Source: Betaproteobacteria bacterium (GTDB lineage Bacteria > Pseudomonadota > Gammaproteobacteria > Burkholderiales > Usitatibacteraceae). Taken from it: a DNA stretch of 64,000 bases. The stretch lies in NCBI GenBank assembly GCA_016791265.1, contig JAEUMY010000022.1, forward strand, positions 124,001 through 188,000, written 5' to 3'. Positions 51,265-59,315 of this stretch are shown here, one piece after another. The notes beneath the pieces were generated by a model that was not told the DNA's origin, ran no database searches, and was given only the letters and a program-made list of their open reading frames with translations. The position numbers and the translations under genes are program-made. How positions within the stretch are numbered: the first letter of the stretch is position 1; each line of letters opens with the position of its first letter.

Positions 51265-52890
51265 ATGGTGCGAATATTCGCACTCATGACGTCCCGGAAC
51301 GTCACGCGCGCACTGGTCATCGTGGCCGGGTTCCATGCGGCGGTCGCGGTCGCTGGCGAGCGCTGGCGCGGCACGGTCGACTACGCGCGCGCGGACCAGG
51401 CCATCGCGGCCGTCTATGCACGAATCGATTTCGAAAAGGATGGCAAGTCCACGCTCAACATCGCGCAGATCGGTGTTCGCGACGCCAGCCTGCGCGACGT
51501 GCGGCGGTCGGCGAGTCAGCTCAGCTTCAACTTCACCTATCAAGGGCGGATCGCCGCAGTGGCCGCGACGCGGGATGGCGATCACCTGTCCGGCACCTGG
51601 GAGGTGAACGGTGTCGCGCGCCCGCTAAGGTTCGAGCGTGTGCAGGCCGACGCCGATGCGGCCTGGACGCGCTCGTGGGGTGGGCTGTACGAAGACGAAG
51701 ACGGCGGCGCTGTGCTGCTCACACCCGCTTCGTGGGTGCTGACCGCCCATGACCTGAGCACACGCCAGGTGACGACATTCTTTCCGCGTTCCCGCGACGC
51801 CCTTTTCGCCGGCCCCGGCTATCTGGACCCGGCACCCGAGACAGCGCGGATGCGACTGAAGGAGACCACATCCACGCGCGGCATCGAACTCGATTGGCAG
51901 GGCCGGCAGCGCGTGCTCAAGCCATCAACCCGCATCATCGCGGAACCGGTTCGATTTGCGAGCGGCGACGTGGCGCTGGCGGGGCTGGTGATTCGCCCGG
52001 CCTCGTCCTCCAAGCCAGTGCCGGGCGTCGTGGTCATGCCCGGCTCCGGCCGCCAGACGCGCTTCGGCCAATACGGCCTCCCGCATCATCGCGCCGTGAC
52101 CCTGGCCCGCAGTGGCATGGCAGCGCTCATTTTCGACAAGCGCGGAACGGGCGAATCCACCGGCCGCTATGAAGACCTCAAACTCGCGACCATGACCGCG
52201 GACGCCGCCGCCGCCGCGAATTTTCTGGCCGCGCACACCGGTGTCGATCGCAACCGAGTCGGACTGCTGGTCCATAGCCAATCCGGCATCTATGCGCCCA
52301 GCACGGTGCGACTCGCACCGCATCTCGCCTTTGTCGCGGCGCTCTCCACGACGGTGGTGAATGGCGAAATCCAGGAAGTCATGCGCACGGAAATGCAAAT
52401 GCGCGCCGACGGCTGGCCGCAAGGGGACATCGACGACGCGGTCGCGACCCAGATTCTCAAGTTCCACTACGCCAATCACCGTATCGGCTGGGATGCCTAT
52501 GTGGCCGCGTATCACCGCGTGGCAAAGCGCGACTGGTTCCCGGACATTATCGGTTCCACCATCGACCCCAACCGCCACTCTTGGGACTTCTGGCGCGACG
52601 GCAATCGCTACGATCCGGCGGAAGAGTGGAAGAAAGTGAACATCCCCGTACTCGCGATCTGGGCGGAACACGACACCATCTCGCCGGTGACACTCAGCGC
52701 GAAGGCGCTGGCCGGCGCCTTCCCGGGCGAGCGCGCAGCACTGCTCAAGGTCATCATCAAGCCGGGACTGGACCACAACCTGTTCGAGTCGAAGACCGGC
52801 GGCACGCTGGAGGAGAATCGCGTCCAGCGCATGTCGAGCTACATGGATCACGTGCTCGATTGGCTGAAGGAGCGTGGTGTTCTGCCGTAA
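51265..52890 (+). CDS. Secreted alpha/beta hydrolase (dienelactone hydrolase/esterase-like)
   Basis: A 541-residue protein; the ATG at 51265 has GGGAGG at six bases (a GTG overlapping the previous stop is the alternative). The signal peptide is MVRIFALMTSRNVTRALVIVAGFHAAVAVAGE. Residues about 30-190 form a beta-rich N-terminal domain. The hydrolase domain has VPGVVVMPGSGRQTRFGQYG, FDKRGTGESTGRYEDL, the nucleophile elbow VHSQSG (Ser), AEHDTISPV (Asp) and the LDHN His. It probably hydrolyses an ester or lactone; substrate unknown. The palindrome copy at 51270-51281 codes for residues 3-6 (RIFA), directly after the start. Confidence 0.85.
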   Translation: MVRIFALMTSRNVTRALVIVAGFHAAVAVAGERWRGTVDYARADQAIAAVYARIDFEKDGKSTLNIAQIGVRDASLRDVRRSASQLSFNFTYQGRIAAVAATRDGDHLSGTWEVNGVARPLRFERVQADADAAWTRSWGGLYEDEDGGAVLLTPASWVLTAHDLSTRQVTTFFPRSRDALFAGPGYLDPAPETARMRLKETTSTRGIELDWQGRQRVLKPSTRIIAEPVRFASGDVALAGLVIRPASSSKPVPGVVVMPGSGRQTRFGQYGLPHHRAVTLARSGMAALIFDKRGTGESTGRYEDLKLATMTADAAAAANFLAAHTGVDRNRVGLLVHSQSGIYAPSTVRLAPHLAFVAALSTTVVNGEIQEVMRTEMQMRADGWPQGDIDDAVATQILKFHYANHRIGWDAYVAAYHRVAKRDWFPDIIGSTIDPNRHSWDFWRDGNRYDPAEEWKKVNIPVLAIWAEHDTISPVTLSAKALAGAFPGERAALLKVIIKPGLDHNLFESKTGGTLEENRVQRMSSYMDHVLDWLKERGVLP

Positions 52891-53114
52891 CGCACTTGGT
52901 TGAGGGTCCGCACAACGTCACCCGTTCGCACCACCCAGCGCTGCGACGTTGCACGGATGCTGTTGTCGTAGCCACCACGCAATCAGCACGCGGCCGCCGG
53001 GCAGCAGGCTAGCCGTGCTGAAGGCCAGCGAATCCGTGCCCCGCCTCAGGCGACCACCCGGCCGTGAATGGGCGGGGGTCGGTGTGTCATGGCGACCTCC
53101 GTTTCATGAATGGT

Positions 53115-53546
53115 TCAGCGCCTGGCACGAGCATGTATCAGCACGAGAAGACTGAATAGCATGATGGCGCCCATGACCAGCACCGCGACATTGACACCCA
53201 GCCAGGCGAGCTCGGTGCCGTCCGTATGACGCATGGAGCCCCCATAGGTTTCCTGCAGCGCCACGGCCGCGCAGAATCCGCCGGACACCATCAGGATGAT
53301 GGCCGCGGGTCGGCGCGCATCGTCCTGCGCGCTCAGCGAGCGAAGACAGTAGGCCATCAGCAGCGAGTGGGTGATGAGCTGCCAGACCTCATGCAGCCGC
53401 GCGTGGGCGGGCCAGGCGGGATTGAACACGTGGGTCGCATTCACTTCCAGGATCGGGATACCCGCACCGATCAGCAGGGCGGCAAGACCCAAACCGATCC
53501 GGGGCCAGCGGGGCGAATGCCGGGCTGATTCGGTGCCGGCGCCCAT
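53115..53546 (-). CDS. Hypothetical four-helix membrane protein
   Basis: A 143-residue protein starting at ATG 53546, which overlaps the stop of the lipoprotein gene (TGATG). Four hydrophobic helices: PRIGLGLAALLIGAGIPILEV, VWQLITHSLLMAYCLRSL, AAIILMVSGGFCAAVALQ and LAWLGVNVAVLVMGAIMLFSLLVLI. An NPAWPAHARLHEVWQLITH segment precedes helix 2. No family is recognised. It probably forms an operon with the small lipoprotein. Confidence 0.75.
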   Translation of the reverse strand: MGAGTESARHSPRWPRIGLGLAALLIGAGIPILEVNATHVFNPAWPAHARLHEVWQLITHSLLMAYCLRSLSAQDDARRPAAIILMVSGGFCAAVALQETYGGSMRHTDGTELAWLGVNVAVLVMGAIMLFSLLVLIHARARR

Positions 53547-53860
53547 CACCGACCTGTCAGCGGATTGCGCGGGGGTTCTCCCGGGCGGTTGCACAGCGCC
53601 TCGGACACCATTCGGCCAAGAACATTGATCGACCCGCCGACGACGCAGTTGAAGCGTTCGCCTTTCTGGGTCGTCACGTTATAGCGCGTGGTCACGCCAT
53701 CATCAACTCGGTTGGAAATGGTGAATGCGTCTCTGTTGAGGCCCAGGGCGAACGCGGTGCGCTCCACGAGCGCGGCATCGGTCACGGCAATGGAAGCACA
53801 GGCTGAGAGCGTGCCGCAGACAAGAGTCAATGAGAAGAGAACTGACGTGCGCAAGGTCAT
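53546..53860 (-). CDS. Small hypothetical lipoprotein
   Basis: A 104-residue protein; the ATG at 53860 gives a signal peptide with lipobox LSAC (TLRTSVLFSLTLVCGTLSAC). The mature part (AVTDAALVERTAFALGLNRDAFTISNRVDDGVTTRYNVTTQKGERFNCVVGGSINVLGRMVSEALC) has the pattern of small outer-membrane lipoproteins of unknown function. It is coupled to the membrane protein gene that follows. Confidence 0.78.
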   Translation of the reverse strand: MTLRTSVLFSLTLVCGTLSACASIAVTDAALVERTAFALGLNRDAFTISNRVDDGVTTRYNVTTQKGERFNCVVGGSINVLGRMVSEALCNRPGEPPRNPLTGR

Positions 53861-54081
53861 GCGAATCTCCGAAGTATGAGGGGCAAGCATCCCGATGACC
53901 GACAACCGGACCGCGCTAGACCGCCGCTTGCGGGTAAGCTCGCGGCTTTCGGCGGTGGCGGGCAGTCGGAACGCATGCGCACAGATTAGATTCCCGCTGC
54001 CAAGAACCCCATGACGTTACGCACCAGAAACATGACTTCCGGTAACGCCCTGCCGACGACCCGGCGCCACACGCCATCTCC

Positions 54082-55101
54082 ATGACCGCGCCGACCGTCT
54101 CTGCGGGCCTCGCACGGTCGCTCTTCGAACTGGCGGTCTCGCGGGGCGCTGCCGCAACGGACCTTGCAGCCGCCAGCGAGATTGCGCTCGCGGCGCTGGA
54201 CGACCAGGACCGGCGCGTGCCCTATGCCGCGTATGTCCGCCTCATGCATGCGGCCAAGGCGCTGACCGGCGAGCCGGCGCTGGCCCTGCACTTTGGCGAA
54301 CAGGTGGATGCATCGGCATTCTCGATTGTGGGACTGCTGGTGCAGGCATCGGAGACCGTCGGCCAGGCGCTCGCCCAGCTCAATCGCTTTGTCAGCCTCA
54401 TCATCGAAGTGGACGGCGAGCGGCCCGGCGAGCGCTTTCACCTCGCCCGCGACCGCGATGGGCTATGGCTGGAGGATCGCCGTCTCAATCCCAACGATTT
54501 TGCCGAGCTGACCGAGGCCGCGTTCGCCCGCATCGTGTGTGGCGCGCATCGGCTCGGCGCCGTGCCATTCGCCACAGCGGTGGAAGTCACCCACGCCGAG
54601 CCCGCGTATCGCGCGGAATACGAGCGCATCTTTCAGGCGCCGGTGCGCTTTGCCGCCCCGCGCAATGCCTTGCGCATCAACGAGCCGATGCTGGCGCTGA
54701 CGGTCGCCCAGGTGCCACGCTACGTCTTCGGCATTTTCAGCGAGCGCGCACAGGCCCTGCTGGAATCGCTCCGCCAACCGCAGACCGTGCGTGGCCGGGT
54801 GGAAAGCCTGCTCATGCCCATCCTCCACACCGGCGAAGTCAGCATGGATGGCGCGGCCCGCGCGCTCGGCATGAGCCGCCAGACCCTGTTTCGCAAACTC
54901 AAGAGTGAAGGCGTGACTTTCGAGCGGGTGCTGGATGAGCTGCGCCAGCGCCTCGCCCTGCACTATCTCGAGAGTCGCAAGGTGTCGGTGAATGAAACGG
55001 CGTACCTGGTCGGCTTCTCCGATCCGGCCGCGTTCTCGCGCGCGTTCAAGCGCTGGACGGGCCAATCACCGGCGCACTTCAGGGCCGGGATGAGGCGCTG
55101 A
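54082..55101 (+). CDS. AraC-family transcription regulator (OruR/ArgR-like N-terminus)
   Basis: A 339-residue regulator with an N-terminal ligand-binding domain of the arabinose-binding-regulator type (GLARSLFELAVSRGAAATDLAAASEIALAALDDQDRRVPYAAYVRLMHAAKALTGEPALALHFGEQV). A C-terminal AraC double helix-turn-helix follows (GEVSMDGAARALGMSRQTLFRKLKSEGVTFERVLDELRQRLALHYLESRKVSVNETAYLVGFSDPAAFSRAFKRWTGQSPAHF). The target is unknown; adjacent genes on either side could be regulated. A palindrome copy extends to 20 bp right after it. Confidence 0.92.
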   Translation: MTAPTVSAGLARSLFELAVSRGAAATDLAAASEIALAALDDQDRRVPYAAYVRLMHAAKALTGEPALALHFGEQVDASAFSIVGLLVQASETVGQALAQLNRFVSLIIEVDGERPGERFHLARDRDGLWLEDRRLNPNDFAELTEAAFARIVCGAHRLGAVPFATAVEVTHAEPAYRAEYERIFQAPVRFAAPRNALRINEPMLALTVAQVPRYVFGIFSERAQALLESLRQPQTVRGRVESLLMPILHTGEVSMDGAARALGMSRQTLFRKLKSEGVTFERVLDELRQRLALHYLESRKVSVNETAYLVGFSDPAAFSRAFKRWTGQSPAHFRAGMRR

Positions 55102-55158
55102 ATCGTCCTTGCCACGTCGTCAAGCCGGCGCACCGCGCGCTGCTGACCCATCAAGTTT

Positions 55159-55178
55159 CATTGCGAATATTCGCAATG
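55159..55178. repeat. 20-bp extended copy of the GCGAATATTCGC palindrome
   Basis: CATTGCGAATATTCGCAATG is a perfect 20-bp palindrome, the longest symmetric version seen in the window. It lies between the convergent AraC regulator and DUF1992 genes. Confidence 0.93.
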
Positions 55179-55206
55179 CGGTGACGGCAAGTGTTCGGAG
55201 TAGTCG

Positions 55207-55548
55207 CTACAACGACCCCGACGCCCGCAACCCTTCCAGCCGCAGCGCGATACGCTGCTCCAGATCGGAGAGGGCCTGGCGCAGCGTGGTGCGCTCCGCC
55301 TCCGTGGCCGCGGCATCCAGCTCGGCGCGCAGCTTCGCGCGCTGATGGAAGAGCTCGATTTCCGGCGGCAGCACGCCTGCGTTCTTGAGTATCTTGAACG
55401 GCATGCGGAACTCGGCGGGTGTCGAATCCCAGCCGGGGTCCTCGATCATGGGCTTGCCATAGCCCAGTGCGCCTTGCAGTTCACCAGTTTCGGCCGCTTC
55501 CGCCAGCTTGCGGCCGATTTCATCTTCGACGAGCTTGATGTTGGACAT
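55207..55548 (-). CDS. DUF1992 (DnaJ-homologue-type) small protein
   Basis: A 113-residue protein starting at ATG 55548. The conserved DUF1992 sequence is easily seen: LVEDEIGRKLAEAAETGELQGALGYGKPM, DPGWDSTPAEFRMPFKILKNAGVLPPEIELFHQRAKLRAEL, then an Arg/Leu-rich helical end (ERTTLRQALSDLEQRIALRLEGL). Related sequences are annotated as DnaJ-family or YhdN-like, function unknown. Confidence 0.88.
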   Translation of the reverse strand: MSNIKLVEDEIGRKLAEAAETGELQGALGYGKPMIEDPGWDSTPAEFRMPFKILKNAGVLPPEIELFHQRAKLRAELDAAATEAERTTLRQALSDLEQRIALRLEGLRASGSL

Positions 55549-55745
55549 GCTCGACACTTCCGTTCAATTTCTTGCTGCAAGCATAAAAGCAAAGCGCCGC
55601 CGCGAAAAGCATCGGCTGATCTCGGCGACTTGCCAATCCGACTTGGCTGCCGATACCATGCGGGCATCCGGGGCTTGCGCAGACTCCCGGCATCGCTGGC
55701 GGTGTCCAACTGCCCAAGTTCTGCGGGTTCAATCGAGGCCCCCTC

Positions 55746-56810
55746 ATGGACACCGCACGCCCCCAGTCTCCCTACCGCATTGCCGTTGTTCAATTCGGCG
55801 CCACCGAAACCGCCCGCACGCTCACGCCCGCGACCAGCAAGGTACCCAGCGTCTTTCCCGCGCTGGCCGCAATCGGGATGGAAGGTGTCCCCATCGCCTA
55901 CCACGATGACCATCGCGACATCGTCCGCGCCGCGCTGCTCGGCATGGATGGCGTGCTGGTCTGGGTGAATCCCATCGAGAGTGGGTACGACCGCACCTAT
56001 TGCGACGCGCTGCTGCGAGAAGTGGCGGCAGCCGGCGTGTTCGTCAGCACGCACCCCGACATCATCCAGAGGCTCGGCACCAAGCAGGTGCTGGTCGACA
56101 CGCTCGACATGAGCTGGAGCGCGCCCGGCACCTGCGTGCATCGCACGCCCGCCGAGTTGCACGCCTCGCTCTCGACACTCGGCGATGGAGATATTCGCGT
56201 GCTGAAGCAGTATCGCGGCCACAGCGGCCAGGGCATCTGGAAGGTCAAGCGCCACTCCGCGGACAGACTCCGCGTGCGCGAAGCGGTGCGCGGCAGTCCG
56301 GAAATGGCGCTGTCCGCCGAGGACTTCGTGGCGCGCTGCGCGTCCTACTTTCGGGAGGATGGCCGCATGATCGACCAACCCTACCAGCGACGGCTGCCCG
56401 AAGGCATGATCCGCTGCTATCTCGTGCATGACAGCGTGGCGGGTTTCGGGCATCAGGCGGTCAACGCGCTATGTCCCGCGCCCTCCGATGCGCCCGACGC
56501 TTTTCCCGAGACCACGCGACGCCTGTACTACCCATCGGACAAGCGCGAGTTTCAGGCGCTGAAACGGCAATTGGAAGATGAATGGGTCCCACAACTGAAA
56601 TCGCACTTCGGTCTGACGACCGACACACTGCCTGTTCTCTGGGACTGCGACTTCCTGCTGGGCGAGAAGGACGCGACTGGGCGGGATACCTACGTGCTCT
56701 GCGAAATCAACGTCAGCAGCGTGTCGCCGTTTCCCGATTCGGCGCTCGGGCCGCTGGCTGCGGCAACGATGGCAAGCGTGCGAACGGCGAAGGCACGGCG
56801 GCAATCCTGA
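55746..56810 (+). CDS. Cj0069-family protein (ATP-grasp-like)
   Basis: A 354-residue protein. Characteristic segments: YHDDHRDIVRAALLGMDGVLVWVNPIESGYDRTYCDALLREVAAAGVFVSTHPDIIQRLGTKQVLVDTLDMSW, ADRLRVREAVRGSPEMALSAEDFVARCASYFREDGRMIDQPYQ, and VLCEINVSSVSPFPDSALGPLAA near the end. This fits the Cj0069 family, which has an ATP-grasp-type fold and is of unknown enzymatic role. No ribosome site is striking. It is followed by two short possible genes. Confidence 0.85.
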   Translation: MDTARPQSPYRIAVVQFGATETARTLTPATSKVPSVFPALAAIGMEGVPIAYHDDHRDIVRAALLGMDGVLVWVNPIESGYDRTYCDALLREVAAAGVFVSTHPDIIQRLGTKQVLVDTLDMSWSAPGTCVHRTPAELHASLSTLGDGDIRVLKQYRGHSGQGIWKVKRHSADRLRVREAVRGSPEMALSAEDFVARCASYFREDGRMIDQPYQRRLPEGMIRCYLVHDSVAGFGHQAVNALCPAPSDAPDAFPETTRRLYYPSDKREFQALKRQLEDEWVPQLKSHFGLTTDTLPVLWDCDFLLGEKDATGRDTYVLCEINVSSVSPFPDSALGPLAAATMASVRTAKARRQS

Positions 56811-56844
56811 CCTCGGCAAGGCGCGGGAACTTGGCGCGCACGCA

Positions 56845-56943
56845 TCAATCGCGCAGCCAAAACCCCCAAGGCGGCGGCGAGCCACGCGCGGGCTGCGGCG
56901 AATAGGTGAATTGCTTGAAACAGTTGCGCAGTTCCTCTCCCAT
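56845..56943 (-). CDS. Possible 32-residue small protein
   Basis: A short minus-strand frame begins at ATG 56943 after a GGGG-rich sequence and ends at TGA 56845. The product, MGEELRNCFKQFTYSPQPAR with a C-terminal GSPPPWGFWLRD, has an unusual aromatic and proline content. It could be chance, as the region has no other gene. Reported only as a candidate. Confidence 0.3.
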   Translation of the reverse strand: MGEELRNCFKQFTYSPQPARGSPPPWGFWLRD

Positions 56944-56967
56944 GTGGGACGCCCCCTATTTCGCCAA

Positions 56968-56979
56968 GCGAATATTCGC
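56968..56979. repeat. GCGAATATTCGC copy in the gap at 57.0 kb
   Basis: Perfect palindrome in the roughly 230-base region between the Cj0069 gene and the Lys-rich small gene. Confidence 0.9.
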
Positions 56980-57040
56980 AACGGCCATCAGCCGTGGCGA
57001 AGCCGTGTCCGCGCCGAAGCCGTCAGGCGAAACGGAAGGC

Positions 57041-57184
57041 TCAGCCTTCTTTCGGCGGCGGCTCGGTCTCGGGCGTCTGCGGGTCAGTCGCGGCCCCGGC
57101 CTTCTTCTGCGCCTTCTCGGCCTTCTTTTTCTTCTTTTCCAGCTCGCGCTGGCGCTTCTCGAATTGGTAGTTTGGCTTGGCCAT
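57041..57184 (-). CDS. Small Lys/Glu-rich protein
   Basis: A 47-residue protein starting at ATG 57184 with GGAG five bases upstream. It begins MAKPNYQFEKRQRELEKKKK and continues as a charged helix (KAEKAQKKAG) with an acidic, Pro-rich tail ending PPPKEG. Similar short basic proteins are widespread in betaproteobacteria and unnamed. Nucleic-acid binding is plausible from charge but unproven. A GAAGGCT/AGCCTTC inverted repeat lies over the stop codon and may end the transcript. Confidence 0.75.
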   Translation of the reverse strand: MAKPNYQFEKRQRELEKKKKKAEKAQKKAGAATDPQTPETEPPPKEG

Positions 57185-57210
57185 GGGTTCTCCGTGAGTG
57201 TCGATGGCGA

Positions 57211-57750
57211 TCACGATACCTCATGCGCGGAGAAATTTCGCCGGGCGCGGATCAGCCTCGACCGGGCCGCGCGCAGGAGCGCCTGCGAGTACAGCTTGTG
57301 AAACCCCAGCAGGGCATGGAAGACGACGCCCAATGCCGGCTTCCCGCCCTCCGCACGATGCCTGGCAACGACCGCCGAGCCGAAGTGGAGCCGCGTGGCG
57401 ACCCCGCCCGCCATCGCGACCGGCTCCACCATGAACCACGAGCGAGTGCGCCCGGCGGCGGCGAGTAGCTGGTGATCAGTGCGAGCCTCGACCTGCCACG
57501 CGGCAAAGCGCTCGGCCGCACCCGTGGCGAACGCCCTCGCGCCCTCATCCCTGGACGGGCGGCGCACCAGCCAGGTCAGGATGAAGCGCTCCAGCCTGAA
57601 GAGCGGTGTCGTGTAGAACGCCGTGACGAACGTGGCCAGCGGGATGTCGCCGTCGATGTCGGTGCAGTAGTGGTCGGTGAAGTCGTGACCGTTCTGGAAC
57701 TTGCGCAGCAGCGCGACTGAAGGAAGGTCGGAAGGGGTGATCGTGGGCAT
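57211..57750 (-). CDS. Hypothetical protein
   Basis: A 179-residue protein with alternating Phe/Arg-rich segments (LLRKFQNGHDFTDHYCTDIDGDIPLATFVTAFYTTPLFRLERFILTWLVRRPSRDEGARAF). A later part contains RTDHQLLAAAGRTRSWFMVEPVAMAGGVATRLHFGSAVVARH, and the end is basic and helical. No family is assigned; the fold may be a START-like or DUF2867-like barrel, but this is a guess. No signal peptide is present. It sits between the Lys-rich small gene and the cupin gene on the same strand. Confidence 0.7.
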   Translation of the reverse strand: MPTITPSDLPSVALLRKFQNGHDFTDHYCTDIDGDIPLATFVTAFYTTPLFRLERFILTWLVRRPSRDEGARAFATGAAERFAAWQVEARTDHQLLAAAGRTRSWFMVEPVAMAGGVATRLHFGSAVVARHRAEGGKPALGVVFHALLGFHKLYSQALLRAARSRLIRARRNFSAHEVS

Positions 57751-57766
57751 GTCTTCTCAATCTGCG

Positions 57767-58156
57767 CTACTGATCAGTTTTCGAGTCCTGTGTCCACGGT
57801 TTGGCATACGCGTCGCGGAAGTTGATCGGGGGCGACGTGACCGACAGATACTCGAATTCCGTCGTCCCGGTGTTCTCGAAGCCATGCAGATCGTTGTCTG
57901 CGAAACGCGCGACATCCCCCCCGACAAACGGCACGCGCGCATCACCCTCGACAATCAGGTGCCCGGTGCCCCGCAATGCCACCCATATCTGTTCTGAGGT
58001 CGGATGCCGATGGGGCGGATTGATCGCACCCGGTTGCATCACCACCCTCGTGACCGTGATGCGCTCGGACTTCGAGTTTTCGGGAAACAGGAGTTGCCTG
58101 GAAGAAACGCCAGCAGCCGAGAAGGTCGCGATGTCATCGGCACGAGTGATTTCCAC
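57767..58156 (-). CDS. Cupin-domain protein
   Basis: A 129-residue single-cupin protein; the GTG at 58156 has AGGAGG four bases upstream. It carries cupin motif 1 (INPPHRHPTSEQIWVALRGTGHLIVEG) with the HxH metal ligands and motif 2 (DVARFADNDLHGFENTG). Its 5-prime end lies within the last codons of the upstream YdeI-like gene (23-base overlap). Likely a small metal-dependent enzyme or sensor, substrate unknown. Confidence 0.85.
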   Translation of the reverse strand: MEITRADDIATFSAAGVSSRQLLFPENSKSERITVTRVVMQPGAINPPHRHPTSEQIWVALRGTGHLIVEGDARVPFVGGDVARFADNDLHGFENTGTTEFEYLSVTSPPINFRDAYAKPWTQDSKTDQ

Positions 58157-58604
58157 ACCACCTCCTGGTCAGTTCAATCACAACAACTAACCGTAATCGC
58201 TCCGCCGCCGCGCTAGCCTCCATCAGCTTGGCCAGTCGCGTTGCGCGTGTTTCCTTCCTCTTTGCCGTGGTTATCCAATGCAGGATGATCTTTTTGTAGC
58301 CCGCCGGCGTCATGCGGCCTTCGGCCACCAGCTTGTGATACTTGGCGATGTTGACCTTGCTCCAGATGGAGGTCGTCTTGCGCGGCGTGAAGCGGACGGT
58401 GTAGGACGCGTCGTCAATGCGCTTGGTGACACCGTCGATCCAGCCGAAGCAGAGTGCTTCGTCACCGGACTCGGACCAGGTCATGCTGCGTTTGCCGGTG
58501 CCCATCTTATGGAAGCCGACCAGCAGTTCGGTGGCCGCGGCGGCTTTGGCCCCAAGGCAGGTGCGGAAGGCTTTGGAGGTAGCGAAGAATTTGGCTGGCG
58601 TCAT
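58134..58604 (-). CDS. YdeI/OmpD-associated-type protein with internal deletion
   Basis: A 156-residue protein. The N-terminal half matches YdeI/bacteriocin-protection-type proteins (PAKFFATSKAFRTCLGAKAAAATELLVGFHKMGTGKRSMTWSESGDEALCFGWIDGVTKRIDDASYTVRFTPRKTTSIWSKVNIAKYHKLVAEGRMTPAG). It then jumps to the usual C-terminal end (YKKIILHWITTAKRKETRATRLAKLMEASAA), lacking the middle segment of about 55-65 residues that full-length members have. The end runs over the cupin start. It is either a natural short variant or a partly deleted gene. Confidence 0.75.
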   Translation of the reverse strand: MTPAKFFATSKAFRTCLGAKAAAATELLVGFHKMGTGKRSMTWSESGDEALCFGWIDGVTKRIDDASYTVRFTPRKTTSIWSKVNIAKYHKLVAEGRMTPAGYKKIILHWITTAKRKETRATRLAKLMEASAAAERLRLVVVIELTRRWCGNHSCR

Positions 58605-58635
58605 GGTTCATCCGAGTGCTGATGTTTGACGGCTG

Positions 58636-59259
58636 CTAGAGAAGGAACGCAAGGTGGTGCCAGTCCACGAACCATCGTCCGTCGAGGTTTCGCAACTCCG
58701 CTGTCAACACTGCACCATGTGGGGATGGTCCTGCAAAGGCACGAACCATCGCACGGTCACCGTCTCTTGAGTATCCCGGCAAGAAGACTTCGAGCCATCC
58801 TCGGGCACGTGGGTATGCCTTCTTGAAGGCACTAAACTCAAGCTGTTGTTTCCTCACATGTGTCACATCAGAAACAACAATATTGGACGAGAAGGACAGC
58901 CCACCATAAGAAGCGCCAACCGACTCGTATGGATCTGAACCAAGTTTGTCGGGCGTATTCCTTCTGCGTAGCGCGGCCACCAGCTCCTCGGACAGCGTTC
59001 TTCGACCACTATCGGCACTTATCTGGTTCGGCGACAAAAAAACAGTCCCGATCGGAGTACGCGTATGTAGAACTATTTGCGGTTGCTTGGAAGTGGGCTC
59101 AGTAAAGCTGAACTTGGGGTCCCGCAGCATATGGGAGAAGAGTGCTTCCAAAACCTGACGGTCGCGTTCATTTGCTTGAGAGGCAAATCCAAGACTTGCA
59201 TGTAGCAGCAACAGCGCCAGCACAGAGAAACACTGCAGTGGTCGACGCAATATGTTCAT
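58636..59259 (-). CDS. Hypothetical secreted protein of lower GC
   Basis: A 207-residue protein with signal peptide (MNILRRPLQCFSVLALLLLHASLGFASQANE). The mature part has a variable middle (DPYESVGASYGGLSFSSNIVVSDV) and a C-terminal segment KKAYPRARGWLEVFLPGYSRDGDRAMVRAFAGPSPHGAVLTAELRNLDGRWFVDW, like secreted proteins of unknown function. Codon use is less GC-rich than the flanks, so acquisition is possible. Stand-alone. Confidence 0.7.
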   Translation of the reverse strand: MNILRRPLQCFSVLALLLLHASLGFASQANERDRQVLEALFSHMLRDPKFSFTEPTSKQPQIVLHTRTPIGTVFLSPNQISADSGRRTLSEELVAALRRRNTPDKLGSDPYESVGASYGGLSFSSNIVVSDVTHVRKQQLEFSAFKKAYPRARGWLEVFLPGYSRDGDRAMVRAFAGPSPHGAVLTAELRNLDGRWFVDWHHLAFLL

Positions 59260-59315
59260 CCTGGGCAGACCCTAAACCGCTCAATGCTCAGCGACAGAGA
59301 GTGCAACCACCTTTA

